A DNA stretch of 64,000 nt from VFZN01 sp050249615 (GTDB taxonomy: Bacteria; Acidobacteriota; Vicinamibacteria; Vicinamibacterales; UBA2999). Position 1 is the first letter of the stretch, and each line of letters opens with the position of its first letter. The DNA lies in assembly GCA_050249615.1 (NCBI GenBank), contig JBFWQE010000001.1:1-64000 (forward strand), in the 5' to 3' direction. A program made the translations under genes and the position numbers. Below the pieces are notes generated by a model that did no database searches, was not told the DNA's origin, and worked only from the letters and a program-made list of their open reading frames with translations. Below, one piece after another: positions 44,480 to 54,895 of the stretch.

Positions 44480-46114
44480 ATGAGCATCCTTCGCGGTTTG
44501 GCCACATTCGTGGTAATCAGCCTGGTGGCGACCGCCCCTGCTTGGGCGCAGCCGGCCGACCAGGAGACCCGCCCCGCGAGCAGCACCATCATCGGCGACA
44601 CTGGCCTCTGGTTCGTGCCTCTGGGTGAAACGCTTCCCAAGGGCAAGGTGTCCGGGATGGCGGCCCGCATCAACTTCGACCGGTCGGAGGGTTTCTCGGA
44701 CATCTCGGACTTCAGCGGGATGTTCGCGTTCGGCGCCACGGATCGCATCGAGCTGTTCGGCGTCGTCGCGGTCCAGCGGCGCATCGATGCCGATCGGCGC
44801 CCGGTCGCGGAAGGTGGCCAGCCGATGGACTACCCCATCAACGAGGGCTGGCAGACCGGGTTTGGAGACATCACCGTCGGCGCGAAGTTCAACGTCGTGT
44901 CGCAGGCCACCAACAACGGCGTGGCATTCGCGGTGCGCGGCGCGGTGAAGGTGCCGTCGGCCAGCTACGACGACGGTCTCGGCACGGGCAAGCCCGACTT
45001 CATCCTCGACGGCATCCTGAGCCGCGAGATCGGGTCGGTGGTGGACCTGGCCGGGTACGGCGGTGTGCGCTTCCGCACCAACCCCGACGAGTACGAGCTG
45101 AGCCACGGCTTCCGTTACGGCGTCGGCGTGGGCTTCCCGAGCCGCTCCCGACTCAAAGCATTTGGCGAGCTGTCGGGCGAGTACTACTTCGACAACACCG
45201 TCACCTTCACCGGGCCTCAGATCGCGGTGATCGGCGGCCCGCCGCGTTCGTGGGACGTGGATCGCCCGGCCGACGTGTTCCTCGGCCTGCAGTATCAGGC
45301 CGCCAACGGGTTCTACCTGGGCTCGGGCGTCACGGTGGGCCTCAATCACATCAAGCGCCAGGGCATCGCGGCCTTCTCCAGCAACGGCGGTGACCGCCTG
45401 GGGTTCAACGTGCGCCTTGGCTATCACCCGGGCGTGCGCTACTGGGCGCCCCCCCCGCCGCCCGCGCCGCCGCCGCCACCGCCGCCGCCCCCCGTCAACC
45501 GGCCGCCGACCGTCAAGGCGCGGTGCGAGCCCTGCACGGTGCAGGTGGGCCAGAGCTCGACCGTGACCGCCGATGCCAACGATCCGGACGGGGACACGCT
45601 CACCTACCGGTGGACCGCGCCGACCGGAACGTTCGCGAATGCCGCGGACCGGCAGACGCAGTTCACCTGCCCCGCCCAGCCCGGCGCCGTGCCCGTGACG
45701 GTCACGGTGAACGACGGCAAGGGCGGCACCGCGAGCGACACGGTCACGATCCAGTGCACGCAGCCGCCGCGCAAGGAGTACACGTTCGAGGACGTGCACT
45801 TCGACTTCGACCGCTACACGCTGCGGGCGGAGGCCACGCGCGTGCTGGACGAGGCCATCAAGGCAATGACCGAGGACAACACGCTGCGCCTCACGGTCGA
45901 GGGCCACACCTGCAACATCGGCACGACCGAGTACAACCTGGCCCTCGGCGAGCGTCGCGCGGCCGCCGTGCGCGACTACCTCACGGGCCGCGGCATCAGC
46001 GCGGATCGGCTCCAGACCGTCAGCTACGGTGAGGAGCGTCCGAAGCACGACAACAGCCGCGAGGAAACGCGCCGGCTGAACCGCCGCGCCGCGCTCACGG
46101 TTCGCCTGCAGTAG
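44480..46114 (+). CDS. OmpA-family outer membrane protein
   Basis: 544 residues. Signal peptide (FVVISLVATAPAWAQ), a beta-barrel-like region (about 30-320), a Pro-rich hinge with runs of proline (about 322-340), a PKD/cadherin-like domain with paired cysteines (ARCEPCTVQVGQSS; DANDPDGDTLTYRW), and a C-terminal OmpA/Pal peptidoglycan-binding domain (HFDFDRYTLRAEA, VEGHTCNIGTTEYNLALGERRA, RRAALTVRLQ). It would link the outer membrane to peptidoglycan. In the OmpA motif TDxxG is replaced by CNIGT. No ribosome site. Confidence 0.88.
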   Translation: MSILRGLATFVVISLVATAPAWAQPADQETRPASSTIIGDTGLWFVPLGETLPKGKVSGMAARINFDRSEGFSDISDFSGMFAFGATDRIELFGVVAVQRRIDADRRPVAEGGQPMDYPINEGWQTGFGDITVGAKFNVVSQATNNGVAFAVRGAVKVPSASYDDGLGTGKPDFILDGILSREIGSVVDLAGYGGVRFRTNPDEYELSHGFRYGVGVGFPSRSRLKAFGELSGEYYFDNTVTFTGPQIAVIGGPPRSWDVDRPADVFLGLQYQAANGFYLGSGVTVGLNHIKRQGIAAFSSNGGDRLGFNVRLGYHPGVRYWAPPPPPAPPPPPPPPPVNRPPTVKARCEPCTVQVGQSSTVTADANDPDGDTLTYRWTAPTGTFANAADRQTQFTCPAQPGAVPVTVTVNDGKGGTASDTVTIQCTQPPRKEYTFEDVHFDFDRYTLRAEATRVLDEAIKAMTEDNTLRLTVEGHTCNIGTTEYNLALGERRAAAVRDYLTGRGISADRLQTVSYGEERPKHDNSREETRRLNRRAALTVRLQ

Positions 46115-46138
46115 GCGGATCGTCGGCGAGAAGACAAA

Positions 46139-46169
46139 GGGCGGGCTCCCTCACGGGGCCCGCCCTTTT
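46139..46169. terminator. Intrinsic terminator, possibly bidirectional
   Basis: GGGCGGGC pairs with GCCCGCCC (extended by CTCC/GGGG and flanking GAAGAC/GTCTTC) and is followed by TTTT on the plus strand and TTT on the minus strand. It sits between the convergent ends of the OmpA gene and proS. Confidence 0.88.
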
Positions 46170-46181
46170 CGTCTTCGGGGA

Positions 46182-46207
46182 CTTGGCTTGGGGCTTGGGG
46201 CTTGGGG
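46182..46207. repeat. Tandem heptamer CTTGGGG at the proS stop
   Basis: CTTGG followed by three exact CTTGGGG units, ending 7 bp before the proS stop codon (46214). Same style as the other border repeats but a different unit and only one arm. Confidence 0.9.
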
Positions 46208-46213
46208 CGCGCG

Positions 46214-47680
46214 TCAGTAGGCCTTCGCGAACCACGGCGTCGCCACCGCAGGGCGTCCACACTTGATGCACGGTGCCGACGGGGGCTGCTCGAAGCCGAA
46301 CGGGATGTTCCTGATGGTCGCCTGCGTCTCCGCCTTGATGTCGGCCTCGCACTGCGCATCGCCGCACCAGGGCGCCTGGACGAAGCCCGGGCGGCCCTCC
46401 ATGACGGCCTTGAAGTCCTCGTAGCTCGTGGCCGCCGAGGTGTGGCTCTCGCGAAACGCCCGGGCTCGCTCCAGCAGCGTTGCCTGGATCTCGTCGAGCA
46501 ACGAGGTGATGGCCGCCTCAATCCCGTCCATCGGGATCGCCTGCTTGGCACGCGTGTCGCGCCTGGCGGCGAACACCGACGACTTCTCGATGTCCTTCGG
46601 GCCGATCTCCAGCCTGAGGGGCACGCCGCGCATCTCGTACTCCGAGAACTTCCACCCAGGCGTGTTGCTGTCGTCGGCGTCGAGCTTGACGCGGATGCCT
46701 GCCGCCTTCAGCCGGTCGCGGATCTCCTCGCACTTCGGGAGCACCGTCTCCTTCCAGTTGCCGCGGGGAATCGGCACGATCACCACCTGCCAGGGAGCCA
46801 CCCGCGGCGGGAGGATGAGGCCACTGTCGTCGCCGTGCGTCATGATCACGCCGCCGACCAGCCGCGTCGAGACGCCCCACGACGTCGTCCATGCGTACTG
46901 GAGCGTCTTGTCCCGCCCCTGAAACTGGATCTCGAACGCCTTGGCGAAGTTCTGGCCCAGGTTGTGTGACGTGCCCGCCTGCAATGCGCGGCCGTCGCCC
47001 ATCAGCGCCTCGATCGAGTACGTCTTCGAGGCACCGGCGAACTTCTCGCTCTCGCTCTTCTGCCCGTCCACAACAGGCATGGCCAGCACGTTCTCGCAGA
47101 ACTCCTTGTAGAGCGCGAGGATCTTCAGGGTCTCCTCCTGGGCCTCGTCCGCCGTCTCATGGGCGGTGTGCCCCTCCTGCCAGAGGAACTCGGTGGTCCG
47201 CAGGAACGGCCGCGTCACCTTCTCCCAGCGGACGACGTTCGCCCACTGGTTGATGAGCACCGGCAGGTCGCGCCACGACTGGATCCACTTCTGGTACATG
47301 ACCCCGAAGATCGTCTCGGACGTCGGACGGACGATGAGCTTCTCCTCCAGGTCTTCCGTGCCGCCCTTCGTGACCCAGGCCACCTGTGGCGCGAACCCCT
47401 CGACGTGCTGGGCCTCCTTCAGCAGCAGGCCTTCCGGGATGAACAGGGGAAAGTACGCATTGACGTGGCCGGTCGCCTTGAAACGGTCATCGAGCTGCCG
47501 CTGGATCAGCTCCCAGATGGCGTACCCGTAGGGCCGGATCACCATGCAGCCCTTCACGGGCGAATAGTCGGCGAGCTCCGCCTTGCGAACCACATCCAGG
47601 TACCAGCGCGAGAAGTCCTCGGACTGGGGCGTGATCTCCTTGATGAACGCCTCTCCGGCCTTGCCTTGGTTGTTGCTCAT
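46214..47680 (-). CDS. proS: Prolyl-tRNA synthetase, archaeal/eukaryotic-type
   Basis: 488 residues. Class IIa motifs: LIVRPTSETIFGVMY (motif region), FLRTTEFLWQEGHTAHET, and GDDSGLILPPRVAPWQVV leading to the anticodon domain. It lacks the bacterial insertion domain and carries the C-terminal zinc domain (CGDAQCEADIK, CIKCGRP) ending in KAY, the mark of the archaeal/eukaryotic form also found in some bacteria. The ATG overlaps the nadB stop (ATGA), coupling the two. Confidence 0.94.
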   Translation of the reverse strand: MSNNQGKAGEAFIKEITPQSEDFSRWYLDVVRKAELADYSPVKGCMVIRPYGYAIWELIQRQLDDRFKATGHVNAYFPLFIPEGLLLKEAQHVEGFAPQVAWVTKGGTEDLEEKLIVRPTSETIFGVMYQKWIQSWRDLPVLINQWANVVRWEKVTRPFLRTTEFLWQEGHTAHETADEAQEETLKILALYKEFCENVLAMPVVDGQKSESEKFAGASKTYSIEALMGDGRALQAGTSHNLGQNFAKAFEIQFQGRDKTLQYAWTTSWGVSTRLVGGVIMTHGDDSGLILPPRVAPWQVVIVPIPRGNWKETVLPKCEEIRDRLKAAGIRVKLDADDSNTPGWKFSEYEMRGVPLRLEIGPKDIEKSSVFAARRDTRAKQAIPMDGIEAAITSLLDEIQATLLERARAFRESHTSAATSYEDFKAVMEGRPGFVQAPWCGDAQCEADIKAETQATIRNIPFGFEQPPSAPCIKCGRPAVATPWFAKAY

Positions 47681-49254
47681 AAGCTTCGGTGTCGGCTCCG
47701 CTCCACGATATGAGCCGACCAGTGTACATCGTCCCGCTCGGGGAAGTCCGAGCGGAAGTGCCCGCCACGGGACTCGGTCCGGCGGAGGGCAGCCCGCGCG
47801 ATGAGCCAGCCCACGGTCACGAGGCTTCGCAGCCGCCAGTCCTGGTCCGAGCCAGCGCCCGCAGCCGGCGTGCCGAGCGCTGCACGGGCGGCTGCCAGGG
47901 CTTCCAAGGCGCGCTGGAGGCCTGTGCACTCACGCACGAGGCCGACCGCGTCCCACATCAGCTGCCGGATCCCGGCCTCGTCGCACGCGGACGGTCCGGC
48001 TGGACTGGCGGATGTGTCCTCGGGCACCTCGGTCCAGTCACGCGCCTCCGCGGCTATGGTGCCGGCCCGTGGGGGCTGCTGCATGGCCGCTGCGGCGCGG
48101 GCGCCGAACACGAGTCCCTCGAGCAGCGAGTTGCTCGCGAGGCGGTTGGCGCCATGCACCCCGGTGCAAGCCACCTCGCCCGCCGCAAAGAGCCCTGGCA
48201 ACGTCGTCCGTCCCCATAGGTCGCTCTCGACGCCGCCCATCACGTAGTGCGCGGCCGGGCCGACCGGGATGCGATCCCGTGCGAGATCCAGGCCCACGGC
48301 GCGACAGGCGGCCGATGCGGTCGGGAATCGCGCGTGCACCGTGGCCGCGTCCAGGTGCTGCAGCGACAGGAACACCGGCTGACCGGTCCGGGCCACCTCG
48401 CGCGCGATGGCACGCGACACGCGATCGCGCGGCGCCAGGTCGCCGGCCGGCTCGTACCGCGAAGTGAATCGCTCACCGGCGGCGTTCACCAGACGCGCGC
48501 CTTCGCCCCGCAGCGCCTCGGAGAGGAGCACGCGAGGGGCGCCCGGGACGTTCAAGGCGGTCGGGTGAAACTGGATGAACTCCAGGTCCGCCACGCGGGC
48601 CCCTGCCTCCCAGGCGAGGCAGACCCCATCGCCGGTGGCAATGCTCGGGTTGGTCGTGTCGCTGAACACCTGACCTGCTCCACCCGTCGCGAGCAGCACG
48701 GCCCGGGCGCGCACCTCGCCGGCCGTCGCACCGGCGTCGCCGCCGACGTAGCGGACGCCCGCGCAGGTGCCGCCCTCGACGAGGAGCGCCACGGCGCGGG
48801 TGTGATTCAGCACCTCGATACGGCCGGCCCGTCGTGCCCTGTCCCAGAGCGCCCGTCCGATCTCGCGCCCCGTCGCATCGGCGGCGTGGAGCACGCGCCT
48901 CACGGCGTGGGCCGCTTCACGCGCGAGGGCGATGGCGCCGTCGGGCGCGCGATCGAACCGCACGCCCCATTCGGTCAACTCGCGCACATAGCGCGGGCCC
49001 TCGTCCACCAGGACGCGGACGGCCGCTTCGGAGCAGAGGCCGTCGCCGGCGGCGATGGTATCGGCGAAGTGGAGGTCGGGGTGATCGTCCGGGCCCACCG
49101 CGGCGGCAATACCGCCCTGCGCGTATCCGGTGTTGCTCTCGGTGGGGTCGGCCTTGGTCAGCAGGATCACGTCGCCCCGGGCGGCGAGATCGACCGCGGC
49201 ACGCAGGCCCGCAATGCCACTGCCGATGATGAGGAAATCCGCCCGCCGGTTCAC
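47677..49254 (-). CDS. nadB: L-aspartate oxidase
   Basis: 525 residues, FAD flavoprotein for the first step of de novo NAD synthesis. Dinucleotide motif LIIGSGIAGLRAAVDLA at the N terminus, TESNTGYAQGGIAAAVG, EFIQFHPTA, HYVMGGVESD and AGEVACTGVHGANRLASNSL. Helical C-terminal domain from about 420. GTG start. The divergent aroB starts only 24 bp away. No nadA or nadC in the window. Confidence 0.94.
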   Translation of the reverse strand: MNRRADFLIIGSGIAGLRAAVDLAARGDVILLTKADPTESNTGYAQGGIAAAVGPDDHPDLHFADTIAAGDGLCSEAAVRVLVDEGPRYVRELTEWGVRFDRAPDGAIALAREAAHAVRRVLHAADATGREIGRALWDRARRAGRIEVLNHTRAVALLVEGGTCAGVRYVGGDAGATAGEVRARAVLLATGGAGQVFSDTTNPSIATGDGVCLAWEAGARVADLEFIQFHPTALNVPGAPRVLLSEALRGEGARLVNAAGERFTSRYEPAGDLAPRDRVSRAIAREVARTGQPVFLSLQHLDAATVHARFPTASAACRAVGLDLARDRIPVGPAAHYVMGGVESDLWGRTTLPGLFAAGEVACTGVHGANRLASNSLLEGLVFGARAAAAMQQPPRAGTIAAEARDWTEVPEDTSASPAGPSACDEAGIRQLMWDAVGLVRECTGLQRALEALAAARAALGTPAAGAGSDQDWRLRSLVTVGWLIARAALRRTESRGGHFRSDFPERDDVHWSAHIVERSRHRSL

Positions 49255-49261
49255 GGGATGC

Positions 49262-49268
49262 TATTCTA
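49262..49268. promoter_or_regulatory. Shared -10-like box between nadB and aroB
   Basis: In the 24-bp divergent gap CTATTCTAC reads TATTCT toward aroB (11 nt before its ATG) and TAGAAT toward nadB (8 nt before its GTG). Any -35 boxes would lie inside the opposite gene. Both messages would be leaderless or nearly so. Confidence 0.45.
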
Positions 49269-49278
49269 CCTGTCCGTC

Positions 49279-50367
49279 ATGGCCGCGACGCGCATCGAGG
49301 TGGCTGCATCCGCGGGCGCCTATCCCGTCCTCGTCGGCGCCGGCGCACTCGACGGACTGGAGTCCCTGCTCGATGCCGAGGGACTCGGCCCGCAGCGCCT
49401 CGTGGTTTCGAGCCCCGCGGTGTGGGCGCTGCAGGGCGAGCGTGTCCGGTCGATTCTCAAGGGCAAGGCCCGCGAGCCCGTGCTCGTGCCCGATGGCGAG
49501 CGCTCGAAGACGATCCAGACCGTCGGTCGCGTGTACGACGCCTTGATCAAGGCGTCCGCGGATCGGTCGGTGGTGATCGTCGCCCTCGGCGGCGGCGTCA
49601 TCGGCGACCTGGTCGGGTTTGCCGCGGCCACGTACCTGCGCGGAGTCCGTCTCGTCCACCTGCCCACCACGCTCCTCGCGCAGGTCGACAGCGCCATCGG
49701 GGGAAAGGTCGGCGTCAACCATCCCCTGGGCAAGAACCTGATCGGCGCCTTCCACCCGCCGCGCCTGGTCGTGGTCGATCCGCTCGTCCTGTCGACCCTG
49801 CCGCGGCGCGAGTTCCGCGCGGGCCTGTACGAGGTCATCAAGTACGGCGTCATCGCCGACGCGGCGCTCTTCGCGCGCGTGCGCACGACGCGAGATGCCC
49901 TGTTCGCGCACGAGCCCGGCGCCCTCGAGTCCGTCGTCGGGTCGTCGTGCCGGATCAAGGCGGAGATCGTCTCGCGCGACGAGCGCGAGTCGGGCCTGCG
50001 GCGCATCCTGAACTTCGGCCATACCGTGGGCCATGCGCTGGAGGCGGCGACCGACTACCGGCGCTTCCGTCACGGCGAAGCCGTAGCGTACGGCATGCTG
50101 ACCGCCGCCGCCCTCGGCGCCCGTCGCGGCATCACGGACGCGGACACGGCCAGCGCCATCAGGGACCTGGTCCTCGAACTCGGGCCGCTGCCGCCCGTCG
50201 CTGACTTGAAGGCCACCGACGTGGTGGCCGCCACCAGACGGGACAAGAAGGTCGTGGCCGGCACGCTCCATTTCATCGCGGCCACGCGGCTGGGCGCGAC
50301 GACGGAGCTCACCGACGTCACCGAGAAGGAAATGAAGCAGGCCTTGCGCGGGATCGGGATCCGCTGA
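49279..50367 (+). CDS. aroB: 3-dehydroquinate synthase
   Basis: 362 residues. Second step of the shikimate pathway, NAD and zinc dependent. NAD site GGGVIGDLVGFAAATYLRGV, the PTTLLAQVDSAIGGKVGVN stretch, and metal/substrate residues in FGHTVGHALEA and RHGEAVAYGML. The ATG at 49279 is preferred; one at 49258 is in frame but would leave almost no upstream DNA. Confidence 0.95.
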   Translation: MAATRIEVAASAGAYPVLVGAGALDGLESLLDAEGLGPQRLVVSSPAVWALQGERVRSILKGKAREPVLVPDGERSKTIQTVGRVYDALIKASADRSVVIVALGGGVIGDLVGFAAATYLRGVRLVHLPTTLLAQVDSAIGGKVGVNHPLGKNLIGAFHPPRLVVVDPLVLSTLPRREFRAGLYEVIKYGVIADAALFARVRTTRDALFAHEPGALESVVGSSCRIKAEIVSRDERESGLRRILNFGHTVGHALEAATDYRRFRHGEAVAYGMLTAAALGARRGITDADTASAIRDLVLELGPLPPVADLKATDVVAATRRDKKVVAGTLHFIAATRLGATTELTDVTEKEMKQALRGIGIR

Positions 50368-50379
50368 CCGCCCTCACCG

Positions 50380-51795
<1,416 letters not shown>

Positions 51796-51797
51796 GG

Positions 51798-52370
51798 TCA
51801 GGACCGCAGCCAGCCTGGCGGCACGCCTGCCCGGCGCGCCTCGTCTTCGATGTCCGCGATAGCCTTGGTCTGCGCCTCGATGTCCTTCCGCACGCGATCG
51901 AGCTCCGCGAGCGCCTTGATGCGCTCCTGCTCGATGCCCGCGCGCTCCACCGGGTTGTCGCGGTTGATGAAGTCGGTCATCAGCGCGTCGATGCGGTTCT
52001 GCAGGGCGGTCGCAAACGTCCGGCTCCGCTCCAGCTGACTGCGCGCGTCGGTGATGCGACCGGACCAGTAGGCCTGATCCCGCTGAGGCGTGGCCGGCGC
52101 TCCGGGCGCCGCTGGGGCTCCCGTGTCGCCGCCGGGCTTCTCGGCCGCGGCGGTGGAGCCTTGGGCCGCCGCCCCTTCCGTTGCAGCAGGCGGCGGCGCG
52201 GGCTGCGAGAAGTCCGGCTTGAGATCGTCGTTGGTGTAGACCTTCGCCGGCTGCTGCTGGGTCTTCCGCCGGCTCTGTTCGGCCTTGGCGACCTCCGCCA
52301 GCGACTGCGCGTGCGCCCATCCGACCTGCGTAGCCAGGATCGCGGCGACGATAAGGACGCGGTACATCAT
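51798..52370 (-). CDS. Exported coiled-coil protein of unknown function
   Basis: 190 residues. Signal peptide (LIVAAILATQVGWAHAQ), a basic segment (KAEQSRRKTQQQ), an Ala/Pro-rich disordered linker, and a C-terminal coiled coil (about 95-180, LERSRTFATALQNRID... ELDRVRKDIEAQTKAIADIE). I recognise no family; similar short proteins occur in Acidobacteria. Position between minor pilins and the response regulator suggests an envelope role in the pilus system. Confidence 0.75.
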   Translation of the reverse strand: MMYRVLIVAAILATQVGWAHAQSLAEVAKAEQSRRKTQQQPAKVYTNDDLKPDFSQPAPPPAATEGAAAQGSTAAAEKPGGDTGAPAAPGAPATPQRDQAYWSGRITDARSQLERSRTFATALQNRIDALMTDFINRDNPVERAGIEQERIKALAELDRVRKDIEAQTKAIADIEDEARRAGVPPGWLRS

Positions 52371-52401
52371 GGGCGGATCGTACGACTCGGCGGCGACGAA
52401 A

Positions 52402-53115
52402 TCAAGGAACCGCCCGCCTCACATCGCGCCAGGATTGCACACGAATGCCGGGCAAGCAGCCGAAAGACGCCGCATCGGGCCGGCACACCCGAACCAGTTC
52501 GGCCTCGATGGCCCTCCGGCCTCCCGCTCGCCCGAAGGCATCGGCACGCACGCGCACCACGCCGTGGCCGGGCGCGTCCGCCAGTCCATCCCGCTCCGGA
52601 TCCCCATCCACCTCGCGCCCATCATCGGCCACCCAGGCGATGATGTAGATGTGTCCGGTGAAGCGGTAGGCCGCGAAGCTGCGGAGGGGGCCATACAGGA
52701 ATGGACGCCAGTGCGGATTGTCGGCGCCCCAGGGCCGATCCACGGTGACCGCCTGGAGGTCCGCCGGACCACAGCCGGCGGGCAGCCCGCAGTTGAGCAC
52801 GTTGGTCTGCACGCCGAGATCCAGCGGATCGCCTGCCTCCGCCTGGCGCGTGCCCGACGGAGGGCCGTCGGCGCCCGGAGCCTGCACGGCGCCGGACAGC
52901 GCCTCGTTCCAATCCGGGGCCTGCGCCATGGCACGCGCGGCCAGCTCGATTCCCGCCTCGGCGGCCTGGAGCAGGGCGGCCGACTCCCGGTGGTTGCGCA
53001 CGGCGAGGTGATCCACCGAAACGATGAGCGAGAGCCCGAGGGCCAGGGTGAACACGATGCTGGTGATCAACAGGACGGTGATGAGCGCGATGCCCCGCTT
53101 CGAGCATGGATGCAT
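52402..53115 (-). CDS. Minor pilin, PilX/GspK-like
   Basis: 237 residues. A prepilin leader ends at KRG|IALITVLLITSIVF: after cleavage at Gly8 the usual Glu5 is replaced by Thr, as in GspK/PilX tip pilins. Four cysteines remain in the mature domain (NCGLPAGC; VCRPDAASFGC), two likely disulfides. A large soluble domain follows. Third of three minor pilin genes in a row. Confidence 0.82.
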   Translation of the reverse strand: MHPCSKRGIALITVLLITSIVFTLALGLSLIVSVDHLAVRNHRESAALLQAAEAGIELAARAMAQAPDWNEALSGAVQAPGADGPPSGTRQAEAGDPLDLGVQTNVLNCGLPAGCGPADLQAVTVDRPWGADNPHWRPFLYGPLRSFAAYRFTGHIYIIAWVADDGREVDGDPERDGLADAPGHGVVRVRADAFGRAGGRRAIEAELVRVCRPDAASFGCLPGIRVQSWRDVRRAVP

Positions 53116-53126
53116 GGCCGGCCCCC

Positions 53127-54263
53127 TCAGCGGTTCAGCGCGATGCTGAGACTCAGCTCGCGATCCGCAACCCAGTGACGCGCGTCGGCAGCCGTGCCAC
53201 CGCGGGCGAAGAGACGGCCCGCAGGCCCACGGAACGTCGCCGATCGCACCTCCACGCGCAGTCGCACGTCGAGGCGCCGGATACGGAACAAATCGGCATC
53301 GAACGCTCCTGCGAACCCGTCGCGCGGGCACCATGGTCCGTCGGCGAGATCGGCCGGCCCCAGGCGCGCCAGGCCCGCGAGGTCGGCCGTCCGATCCGCC
53401 AGGCGTGTCACCGGCAGGCCGCCGTTTCGCGCCGCCATGCAGTGTTCGCCGTCGCGCCAGTACCCGGTGTCGTCCACGGCGTCTGCCGCGGGCGGGTGCA
53501 GCCCATAGGTGGCCAGGCCCGGGCCCGTGGCCGCATCGCGCAGCCGCGGCGCCTCGGCCTGGCCCCACACGTCGAGGTCAACCGCCGTCACGCCGTCGAC
53601 AATCGGCTCGCGCGCGCCTGCCCAGGTGACGCGCATGAGCGTCCGGGAGCCGTCCGGCTGCCGGACCAGCCCAAAGCGGTCGGCCCTTGCCTCCACGACC
53701 CAGCTCCCCGCCGCGTACGCGTGGGACAGCGCCGCCGACGGCGTCACCTGGCCAAGCGACGGCGATACCGCGCCGACCTCGAACATGTCGAAGTGTCCGC
53801 GGCCGTCGAACACGACGGCCTCGTCACCCACGTCGAGGCCGCACACGGCCGCCGTCAGCGGGCACGAGCCGCTCGCCATGTCGATCGTGAGCGCGGCGCC
53901 GGGTCCGGGCGCCGGCGTGAGGATCCGACCGCGGCCGCCCTCACCCACTGCGCCCAGCACCCAGAAGGCGGTAAACGTGGAGGATGGCCCGCCGTCGAGG
54001 TCGGTGAGCGGCCAGACGGCCGGAACGCTCGAGCCCAGCCAATCCACGCCATCCCCTGCCGCCAGCGCACCGCCCGCACTCCGGAGCGCGCTCGCCAGCG
54101 CGTCGGTCCCCTCGCGCAGCCGTCTCGCGGTGTCGAGCGCGGCGGGCTCCACCAGAAACGTCGAGCGCGCTGACGCGGCGATCACCAAGGCACCGGCAAC
54201 AACCAGCAGCGTGATTACCGTGGCGATCAGCAATTCCACGAGCGTGAACCCCCGCGCGCTCAT
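53127..54263 (-). CDS. Minor pilin, PilW-like
   Basis: 378 residues. Class-type prepilin signal MSARG|FTLVELLIATVITLLV with Glu5. The large C-terminal domain is rich in beta structure and carries four cysteines (SGSCPLTAAVC; EHC; PWCPRDG). Such large minor pilins form the pilus tip complex. ATG overlaps the end of the PilV-like gene (ATGA). Confidence 0.85.
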   Translation of the reverse strand: MSARGFTLVELLIATVITLLVVAGALVIAASARSTFLVEPAALDTARRLREGTDALASALRSAGGALAAGDGVDWLGSSVPAVWPLTDLDGGPSSTFTAFWVLGAVGEGGRGRILTPAPGPGAALTIDMASGSCPLTAAVCGLDVGDEAVVFDGRGHFDMFEVGAVSPSLGQVTPSAALSHAYAAGSWVVEARADRFGLVRQPDGSRTLMRVTWAGAREPIVDGVTAVDLDVWGQAEAPRLRDAATGPGLATYGLHPPAADAVDDTGYWRDGEHCMAARNGGLPVTRLADRTADLAGLARLGPADLADGPWCPRDGFAGAFDADLFRIRRLDVRLRVEVRSATFRGPAGRLFARGGTAADARHWVADRELSLSIALNR

Positions 54264-54754
54264 GGCTGCCTCGTCCGAGCGGAGGCCAGGCACACGAGCG
54301 GTGGCGCTCCGGGTGGCGCGGGCCAGGCGAACGTGCAGACCTCGATGGCGCGGCTATTCGAGGCATCGCCGTTGAGCGGCAGCAGGGCCCACCGGCGGGC
54401 GAAGGCCGGTTGGACGTCACTGTCGCCATCCACGGGCGTGCCCGTGGCGTCCACGAGATCGGAGAAGCCCGCCACATTCCGGTCGAGGACATCCGGTGGG
54501 GAAAGGTCGAGTGCGCCCGCCTCGGGTTCGCCGCCTGCCAGGTCGTACGCCCATGGGACCGCCATCAGGGTTTCGAGGCGGCTGGTTGCCGCGGCCACGG
54601 CCATCGTCAACTGCTCGGCGGCCATGGCAAACCGGTGGGTCAGGAGGAAGAGGTAGGCGACGCCGCCCGCCAGCGTGAGGAGCAGGCTGGCGGCCACCAC
54701 GGCCTCCACGAGGGTCGTGCCACGCTCGGATCCGCGCGTCCTGTCTGCTGTCAT
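54260..54754 (-). CDS. Minor pilin, PilV-like
   Basis: 164 residues. Prepilin signal ERG|TTLVEAVVAASLLLTL with Glu5 after cleavage. Two cysteines (EVCTFAW; LVCLAS) near the C terminus. First of the minor pilin trio. The 141 bp upstream (54755-54895) contain GC-rich palindromes but no promoter or ribosome site I can defend. Confidence 0.82.
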   Translation of the reverse strand: MTADRTRGSERGTTLVEAVVAASLLLTLAGGVAYLFLLTHRFAMAAEQLTMAVAAATSRLETLMAVPWAYDLAGGEPEAGALDLSPPDVLDRNVAGFSDLVDATGTPVDGDSDVQPAFARRWALLPLNGDASNSRAIEVCTFAWPAPPGAPPLVCLASARTRQP

Positions 54755-54895
54755 GCCACACGGGAGTGCAAGCGCCAGACCGCCGCCCGGGCGGTACCCT
54801 CGCGCGCGATCCACGCGGAAAACAGCCGGGGCCGCCGTGGCACGAGTCGTGTGGGGCGCAGAAACCGCGCGCCGCGCGGGAAGACGATCGCGCAG

